This document shows, one piece after another, positions 5,542-10,305 of a stretch of 10,305 bases of DNA. This DNA comes from Nitrosomonadales bacterium. Its GTDB lineage: Bacteria; Pseudomonadota; Gammaproteobacteria; Burkholderiales; SG8-41. The translations under genes and the position numbers were made by a program. The stretch is taken from the NCBI GenBank assembly GCA_009885185.1, contig VFLF01000300.1:1-10305 (forward strand). The letters are read 5' to 3'. The notes under the pieces were generated by a model. That model had not been told where the DNA came from, searched no databases, and saw nothing but the letters and a program-made list of their open reading frames with translations. Every line of letters starts with the position of its first letter. The stretch's first letter is position 1.

Positions 5542-6633
5542 CTACTGCGACCTGATTCCCGCCGCCTTGGTGAGCTTCAGCCACTTGGCGATCTCGGCCC
5601 TGATGATGGTGTCGAACTCTTTGCTGGGGCCGCCGTGTGATTCCAACCCTTCGCGCAGCAGCAGACCCTTTACATCGGGCAACTGCACCACGCGCGCGAT
5701 TTCCGCGTTCAGGCGTTCGACTATTGCCGGCGGGGTCCTTGCCGGCGCCAGCATGCCGACCCAGGAGTTGTGCTCGTAGCCCGGCACGCCGGATTCAGCG
5801 ACGGTCGGGAATTCCGGCGCGGTCACCGAGCGCCGGATTCCGGTGACGGCCAGACCGCGCAGCTTTCCCGCGCGCGCGTGCGGCAGTCCGGTGGAGATGG
5901 TGGCGAAGTTGACCTGACACTCGCCCGACAACATCGCGATCATTCCCGGCGCGCCGCCTTTGTAAGGCACGTTCACCATGCGCGTGCCGGTCATGTACAT
6001 GAACAGTTCCGCCGCGAGATGCGTGCTGGTGGCGATACCGCTGGAGGCGTAGAAGATATCGTCCGGCTTGGCTTTCGCCACGGCGATCAACTCCTTCACT
6101 GACTTCACCGGCATCGATGGATGCACCACCAGCAAATGCGGCAGGCCAGCCATCTGCGACACCGGAGCGAAATCACGCACCGGATCAAAGGGCAGTTGCT
6201 TGTGCAGGCTGGGGTTGATGGTGAACGACGCGGCAACCGCGAGCAGCGTGTATCCGTCGGGCGGCGCTTTTGCCACGGCATCGGTGCCGTTGATGCTGCC
6301 GGCGCCGGGACGATTGTCGACGAGAAAATTTTCCTTGAACGTGTCGGTGAGTTTTTGCGCCACCGCGCGCGCGGCGAAATCGGTGGAGCCGCCGGCGCTT
6401 TGCGGCACGATGATGCGCACGGATTTGGCGGGGTAGGATTGTGCCGCGACGAGGCTGGCGGTTAGCAGATATCCGGCGGCCAGCGTTCCCAGGGATGTTG
6501 CGCGCCGCCAGCCGGTTCGCGCCCGCAAGCGGAGCGAGGGCGTCGTGTCCGGGATGGGCGCGGAAATAACGCCTATGCGAAGGCGAGGCGGGTGCATGGG
6601 GAATTGCTGTGGCAGGCGGGTATCAGTCCGCAT
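5542..6633 (-). CDS. Bug/TctC-family periplasmic solute receptor, receptor 2
   Basis: This is a TTT-type receptor. The mature protein begins with QSYPAKSVRIIVPQSAGGSTDFAARAVAQKL, followed by LVDNRPGAGSINGTDAVAKAPPDGYTLL, LPFDPVRDFAPVSQM, VNVPYKGGAPGMIAMLSGE and FPTVAESGVPGYEHNSW, all characteristic blocks. From the ATG at 6633 it is 363 residues, longer than the usual 320-330, because some 50 residues precede the hydrophobic signal core (TLAAGYLLTASLVAA). A later start, ATG 6597 or a TTG nearer the core, may be the true one, since no clear Shine-Dalgarno decides it. The 6633 start would overlap the end of the upstream thiamine-diphosphate enzyme gene by 11 bases, a layout that allows translational coupling. 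It likely imports a carboxylate related to the substrate of that enzyme, but no membrane components are near. Confidence 0.92.
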   Translation of the reverse strand: MRTDTRLPQQFPMHPPRLRIGVISAPIPDTTPSLRLRARTGWRRATSLGTLAAGYLLTASLVAAQSYPAKSVRIIVPQSAGGSTDFAARAVAQKLTDTFKENFLVDNRPGAGSINGTDAVAKAPPDGYTLLAVAASFTINPSLHKQLPFDPVRDFAPVSQMAGLPHLLVVHPSMPVKSVKELIAVAKAKPDDIFYASSGIATSTHLAAELFMYMTGTRMVNVPYKGGAPGMIAMLSGECQVNFATISTGLPHARAGKLRGLAVTGIRRSVTAPEFPTVAESGVPGYEHNSWVGMLAPARTPPAIVERLNAEIARVVQLPDVKGLLLREGLESHGGPSKEFDTIIRAEIAKWLKLTKAAGIRSQ

Positions 6634-8377
6634 CGTAGCCCGGCTCTACGCGCATGTCGATCACGCATACCTTGCCCGCGCGCACCGCGGCGATGCCTTT
6701 CGCCAGCGTTGGTTGTATCTCCGCGACATCGGTGATCGGCCCATAGGCCACCGCGCCCTGCGCGCGCGCGATCGCGGCGAGGTCGATATCCGGGTCGCCA
6801 ATGTGCTGGCCAATCCAGCGGTTTTCCGCCGGGCGGCCGCGCTCGACGGCCATGTGCTCCTGGTGCCGCTCGTCATTGAAGTAAGAGCGGTTGTTCATGA
6901 TCACCATCAGGCACGGAATCTGATAGTGCGTGGCGGTCCATACCGCCGTGTTGCCCATCATGAAATCGCCGTCGCCGATCAGCCCGATGGGCAGACGCCC
7001 GCTGCCCTTGAGCGCCAGCGCCGCGCCCACGGTGATGCCCGGTCCCGCGCCGACGCCGCCGCCGCCGTCAAAGCCGACGTAATCGAGCGGATGACGGAAC
7101 GGCAGATAGGCGCCATTCCATCCCAGCGGCAGCCGCGTGATGCAAAAATCATCGTTGCCCAGCGCCGTGCGCAGGGCGTCGCCCACGCCGCGTATGGTCA
7201 CGTTCTTGTCCGGCGGCGCGGATTTTTTTGGCGCGGCCGGCAATGCCTTCGGCGCGCGGGGCGCCACCGCCTGCAGCAGTTGCGGCACCACGCTGTCGGG
7301 ATCGCACATCATGTAAATATCGACGGGCGGCAACGCCTGGTAATCCATGCTCCAGCCGCGATGTGCGTGCGCGTCGCATGACACGTTGATGATTTTTGCC
7401 GTCACCGGCTTTGAACCCATGGCTTGCGTTAACGAGCCCGCGAGATCAAGCCAATCGAGCGACAAAATCACATCGGCCTCGGCCAGCAGCTTTCGCGCTC
7501 CGGGCGCGAGCCGGTTGCCGGGCGGCACGGCGTGCAAACGGTGATCGGTGGGAAACGCCGCCGCGAGTTTGATATGCGTGAGTACCGGTATTTCAAGTTT
7601 TTCCGCGAGCGCAATGCGCGCGTTCCACGCCGCCATGTCGCGCGAGCAGCGCCCCGCGAGCATGACCGGATTTTTTGCCGCCGCCAGCAGCTTTGCCGCC
7701 GCGGCGATCTGATCCGCGGGCGCGGGCGGCGAGGGCGGCGGCGCATAGCGCGTGACATCCGGCAACACCGGCGCGCCGGCTAATTTTTCTTCCTGTATGG
7801 TCACGTCGAGATTCACGTACACCGGGCCGCGCGGCGCGGTTTGCGAGATCTGGCTCGCGCGCAGCAACGCCTCCAGGGCGGCGGTAACCGAGCCCGGCTG
7901 GTTGTCCCACTTGGTGTAGTTGCGCACCAGCGCGCCCTGATCCGAGCACGTGTGTATCCACTCGATCCACGGCCGGCGCTTGGCGGCATCCCACGCGCCA
8001 GTGGCGCCCAGCACCAGCACCGACGCGCGGTCGCACCAACTGTTGAAGATCGGCATCGCAGCGTGCATCAGGCCGACGTTGGAATGCAGCGCCGCGGCCA
8101 TCATTCTGTCAGAGGCTTTAAAGTAACCCTGCGCAATATGCACCGCGGTCTCGTCGTGCAGGCACAGCAGCATCTGCGGCGCGCGGTTGCCCAGATAATT
8201 GACCAGACTGTCGTGCAGGCCGCGGTAGCTGGCGCCCGGATTCAATGCGATGTACGGAATCTCCATCTTGCGCAGCATCCCGGCAATGGCATCGCTGCCC
8301 CAGTGGTTTTCCGACTCGCGCGCGGGCACTGGACTGTCGTGCACGATGGATGCGGTTTCATTAGTTTTGGTATTCAT
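6623..8377 (-). CDS. Thiamine-diphosphate-dependent enzyme, acetolactate synthase/benzoylformate decarboxylase superfamily
   Basis: The 584-residue three-domain ThDP enzyme shows an N-terminal pyrimidine-binding domain with catalytic Glu E76 in HDETAVHIAQGY, and SNVGLMHAAMPIFNSW (99-114). A central domain (about 222-375) contains NPVMLAGR and DVILSLDWLDLAG. The C-terminal pyrophosphate domain has the ThDP motif GDGDFMM...NN (GDG 468-470, N495-N496), and its approach FDGGGGVGAGPGITVGAALALKG is also typical. The start at 8377 is chosen because AAGGAA lies 6 bases upstream. The open frame extends 22 codons further, but overlapping the receptor gene end and without support. The enzyme should decarboxylate or ligate a 2-oxo acid; acetolactate synthase proper is less likely because there is no small regulatory subunit and it lies between two receptors in a catabolic setting. 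The exact substrate is unknown. Confidence 0.9.
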   Translation of the reverse strand: MNTKTNETASIVHDSPVPARESENHWGSDAIAGMLRKMEIPYIALNPGASYRGLHDSLVNYLGNRAPQMLLCLHDETAVHIAQGYFKASDRMMAAALHSNVGLMHAAMPIFNSWCDRASVLVLGATGAWDAAKRRPWIEWIHTCSDQGALVRNYTKWDNQPGSVTAALEALLRASQISQTAPRGPVYVNLDVTIQEEKLAGAPVLPDVTRYAPPPSPPAPADQIAAAAKLLAAAKNPVMLAGRCSRDMAAWNARIALAEKLEIPVLTHIKLAAAFPTDHRLHAVPPGNRLAPGARKLLAEADVILSLDWLDLAGSLTQAMGSKPVTAKIINVSCDAHAHRGWSMDYQALPPVDIYMMCDPDSVVPQLLQAVAPRAPKALPAAPKKSAPPDKNVTIRGVGDALRTALGNDDFCITRLPLGWNGAYLPFRHPLDYVGFDGGGGVGAGPGITVGAALALKGSGRLPIGLIGDGDFMMGNTAVWTATHYQIPCLMVIMNNRSYFNDERHQEHMAVERGRPAENRWIGQHIGDPDIDLAAIARAQGAVAYGPITDVAEIQPTLAKGIAAVRAGKVCVIDMRVEPGYDAD

Positions 8378-8383
8378 CGCTGT

Positions 8384-8389
8384 TTCCTT
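8384..8389 (-). promoter_or_regulatory. Ribosome binding site of the ThDP enzyme gene
   Basis: On the minus strand AAGGAA lies 6 bases before the ATG at 8377, in the 23-base gap after the receptor 3 stop codon. It decides the start over the longer open frame to 8443. Confidence 0.75.
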
Positions 8390-8400
8390 TACATGACGGT

Positions 8401-9498
8401 TCAATCCACGCGCGCGCCTGACAGCTTGATTACATTCGCCCACTTGGCGATTTCGGATTTTACGTGCGCGGCCAACTGCTCACGCGTGCTGCCCACCGGC
8501 ACCACGCCCTCTTCGACGAGCCGCGCCTTGATGTCTGCGCTCTGCATGATTTTTGCGACCTGTGCATTCAGTACGTTGAGTATCTCGGCGGACGTTCCTG
8601 CCGGCGCGAATAGCCCGTACCACTGGCTCGATTCATAACCTTTCAGTCCCGCTTCGGCCACCGTGGGCAGATTCGGCATCACCGGCAGCCGCTCGCGGCT
8701 GGTGACCGCCAGCGCGCGCAGTCGGTTGGTTTTGATATGTGGCCCGGCGTTGATCGCGGGCAAAAACATGATCATCGCTTCGCCGCCCATCAGCCCGATC
8801 ATCGCCGGCCCTGAGCCGCGATACGGAATGTGTTCCATCTTCACGCCGGCCATCACGTTGAACAACTCGCCCGCCAGATGCGGCGTGCTGCCGCTGCCCG
8901 AACCGGCAAAACCGATGGCGCCGGGCTTGGCTTTGGCGAGCGCGATCAATTCATTGACTGATTTTGCGGGCAGCGACGGATGCGCCACCAGCACATTGGG
9001 GCCGAATGCAATCAGGCTGATCGCTTCGAAATCACGCACAGGATCATACGGCGCCTTGCGATACAGGCTCGGCGAGGTGACGAAATTCGCGCCGTTGACC
9101 ATCAGCGTGTAGCCATCCTTGGCGGATTTCGCCACCACTTCGCTGCCGATCATGCCGTTGGCGCCGCCGCGGTTCTCCACCACGAACGTGCGGCCCAGCG
9201 CCTCGGAAAGTTTGGCCGCGGTGAGGCGGCCGAGGCTATCCACGCCGCCGCCGGGCGGGAAGGGGACGATGATGCGCACGGGGGCGGTGGGGTATTGTTG
9301 TGCGCGTGCGGGCGGCGCGCCGCTAAATGCAATCGCGGCAGCAATTGAAAATGTCAGGATGCAGGAAGTCGCCGAAAACCCAAAATCGTCATTCCCGCGC
9401 AGGCGGGAATCCATAACGCACGTGGCTTCGGCAAACCGTGTTATGGGTTCCCGCCTGCGCGGGAACGACGGGGTAGGTATTTTCGTTATCGCGGCCAT
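8401..9498 (-). CDS. Bug/TctC-family periplasmic solute receptor, receptor 3, with repeat-encoded N-terminus
   Basis: From ATG 9498 this is 365 residues. The mature part is a normal TTT receptor: QQYPTAPVRIIVPFPPGGGVDSLGRLTAAKL, VVENRGGANGMIGSEVVAK, DGYTLMVNGANF, YDPVRDFEAISLI, IPYRGSGPAMIGLMGGE and LPTVAEAGLKGYESSQW. The signal core is ILTFSIAAAIAFSGAPPARA. In front of it about residues 10-37 (PSFPRRREP...MDSRLRGND) are the translation of a REP-like inverted repeat, so the N-terminus is about 40 residues longer than usual. ATG 9498 lies 2 bases after the stop codon of the upstream FAD-subunit gene, with AGAGGG 10 bases before it, which favours coupled initiation there. ATG 9414, inside the repeat, would give a shorter and more ordinary signal peptide but lacks a ribosome site. 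Whether export still works is open. Confidence 0.88.
   Translation of the reverse strand: MAAITKIPTPSFPRRREPITRFAEATCVMDSRLRGNDDFGFSATSCILTFSIAAAIAFSGAPPARAQQYPTAPVRIIVPFPPGGGVDSLGRLTAAKLSEALGRTFVVENRGGANGMIGSEVVAKSAKDGYTLMVNGANFVTSPSLYRKAPYDPVRDFEAISLIAFGPNVLVAHPSLPAKSVNELIALAKAKPGAIGFAGSGSGSTPHLAGELFNVMAGVKMEHIPYRGSGPAMIGLMGGEAMIMFLPAINAGPHIKTNRLRALAVTSRERLPVMPNLPTVAEAGLKGYESSQWYGLFAPAGTSAEILNVLNAQVAKIMQSADIKARLVEEGVVPVGSTREQLAAHVKSEIAKWANVIKLSGARVD
9388..9469. repeat. REP-like inverted pair, copy 3, inside a coding region
   Basis: Two 30-base units (9388-9417 and 9440-9469), inverted around a 22-base spacer, match at 28 of 30 positions. Each unit is a small palindrome (TTCCCGCG...GCGGGAA) with an outer GTC/GAC. 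The core is the same as in the 26-bp palindrome at 1447-1472. The element is in frame with receptor 3 and contributes no stop codon to it. Confidence 0.9.
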
Positions 9499-9500
9499 GA

Positions 9501-10305
9501 TTATCGCGCCCTCTGCCAAGCCTTCACCAATATGCGCGCTGCCCACTCCACTGCCATCTCGCGTTTATATGCCGCCGAGCCGCGCACGTCCGACATCGGC
9601 TGCGCCAGCGTACGCACTTGCTGCACGGCATCACGTATCGATTGTTCCGCTAGTGGTTTGCCCACCAGTTGCGATAGATCAAGCACAATCGGCTTCCAGC
9701 CCATGCAGCCCACCACCACGCGTGCGTTAGAGCAATTGCCGGCGTTATCCAAAGTTACCTTGGCCGCAACGTTCACGGTGGGGATTTCCAGTTCGCCGCG
9801 CAGCATGTATTTATGGAAGGCCGAGCCGGTGCGGGCGGGCAGCGCATCCGCCTCGACGCTCGCCACCAGTTCATCCTTGGCGAAACGCTTTTCAAAGGCT
9901 TCGGTCAGCGCCAGCGTGCGCCGTCCCTGTGTACCGGCAACCGTGACGCGCGCATTCAACGCTAGCAAAGCTATCGGCAGATCAAAGCCCGCGATCAATG
10001 GCCCGATGCTGCCGCCGACGGTAATCATGCGGCGCAGGCGCGTGTGGCCGACGGCTTCGAGCGCGTCGTGTATCGCCTGCCAGCCTTGCTTGATTTTGGC
10101 GTCGTCGTAAATGCGTTGCTGATTGACCGCCGAGCCGATTTTCAACACGCCGGTAGCCGCTACGCCCATTTCAAGCAGTTCCGGTACGCGCGCCAGCGAC
10201 ACCAGTCGCTTCGCCTGCGGGTAGCCGGTGCGCTCGCGACGCAGCGCGTGCGACATGCCGCCGGATACCAATGCGGCGTCGCCCTCGGCCATCCGCTTCA
10301 CGGCG
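9501..10305 (-). CDS. FAD-binding subunit of a molybdenum hydroxylase (CO dehydrogenase/xanthine dehydrogenase medium-subunit type), 5' truncated
   Basis: About 267 residues are visible. The frame is open to the window edge, and a normal start with the family's N-terminal tyrosine motif should lie just beyond it. AEGDAALVSGGMSHALRRERTGYPQAKRLVSLARVPEL corresponds to the first FAD-binding region (usually AGG-S-L), and LRRMITVGGSIGPLIAGFDLPIALLALNARVTVAG to the second (usually TIGGNI). The C-terminal domain follows (GSAFHKYML...IPTVNVAAKVTLD, then GSAAYKREMAVEWAARILVKAW). In these complexes the subunit passes electrons from the Mo and 2Fe-2S subunits through FAD. Those subunits are not in the window and are expected upstream on the minus strand. 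The stop codon is 2 bases before the receptor 3 start, so the two are probably co-translated. The complex may hydroxylate an aromatic or N-heterocyclic substrate, by inference only. Confidence 0.85.
   Translation of the reverse strand, partial: AVKRMAEGDAALVSGGMSHALRRERTGYPQAKRLVSLARVPELLEMGVAATGVLKIGSAVNQQRIYDDAKIKQGWQAIHDALEAVGHTRLRRMITVGGSIGPLIAGFDLPIALLALNARVTVAGTQGRRTLALTEAFEKRFAKDELVASVEADALPARTGSAFHKYMLRGELEIPTVNVAAKVTLDNAGNCSNARVVVGCMGWKPIVLDLSQLVGKPLAEQSIRDAVQQVRTLAQPMSDVRGSAAYKREMAVEWAARILVKAWQRAR

Noticed and set aside
8378..8443. Extended start of the ThDP enzyme at 8443
   Set aside because: This would overlap the receptor 3 coding end, lacks a ribosome site, and adds residues unlike the family. 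AAGGAA supports 8377.

Overview
The window is GC-rich, densely coded DNA, most likely from a betaproteobacterium (Burkholderiales-like). The main reason is three different Bug/TctC-type solute receptors in 10 kb, a family that is hugely expanded in that group. The lineage is an inference from gene content, not from a marker gene.

The most important feature is a plus-strand run containing three consecutive selenoprotein genes that naive gene calling breaks at in-frame TGA codons. They are a UGSC-family selenoprotein (TGA 3030-3032, GD-U-GSC), an exported thioredoxin/TlpA-like protein whose CxxC is UxxC (TGA 4546-4548, WATW-U-DIC), and an exported peroxiredoxin whose peroxidatic Cys is Sec (TGA 5118-5120, GAFTKA-U-TQE). 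Each TGA sits exactly where the family has its catalytic Cys or Sec. Each reading frame continues with family-typical protein for 85-117 residues. Each TGA is followed at 18, 26 or 27 nt by a stem-loop with G in the first two loop positions, as expected of a bacterial SECIS element.

Plus strand, 1-5468: a UbiD-family prenyl-FMN decarboxylase (5' end outside the window), a 366-residue conserved protein of unknown function, the UGSC selenoprotein, a Bug/TctC receptor, the Sec-thioredoxin-like protein and the Sec-peroxiredoxin. The short gaps suggest one or two operons. The last two are both exported. The peroxiredoxin has no cysteine at all, so the neighbouring UxxC protein is the obvious candidate reductant.

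Minus strand, 5542-10305, convergent with the first block: in transcription order an FAD-binding subunit of a molybdenum hydroxylase (5' end outside the window), a Bug/TctC receptor, a thiamine-diphosphate enzyme of the acetolactate synthase/benzoylformate decarboxylase superfamily, and another Bug/TctC receptor. These are tightly packed (2-nt gap, 23-nt gap, 11-nt overlap). The set suggests uptake and catabolism of organic acids or aromatic compounds. No TctA/TctB membrane subunits are present, so the receptors are orphans here.

Three copies of a REP-like palindromic repeat (GTCATTC...GAAT) lie at 1447-1472, 2614-2705 and 9388-9469. The last lies inside the N-terminal coding part of a receptor gene. 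There are no tRNA or rRNA genes, CRISPR arrays, transposases, or selA/selB/selC/selD genes in the window. No gene-free stretch exceeds about 160 bases.
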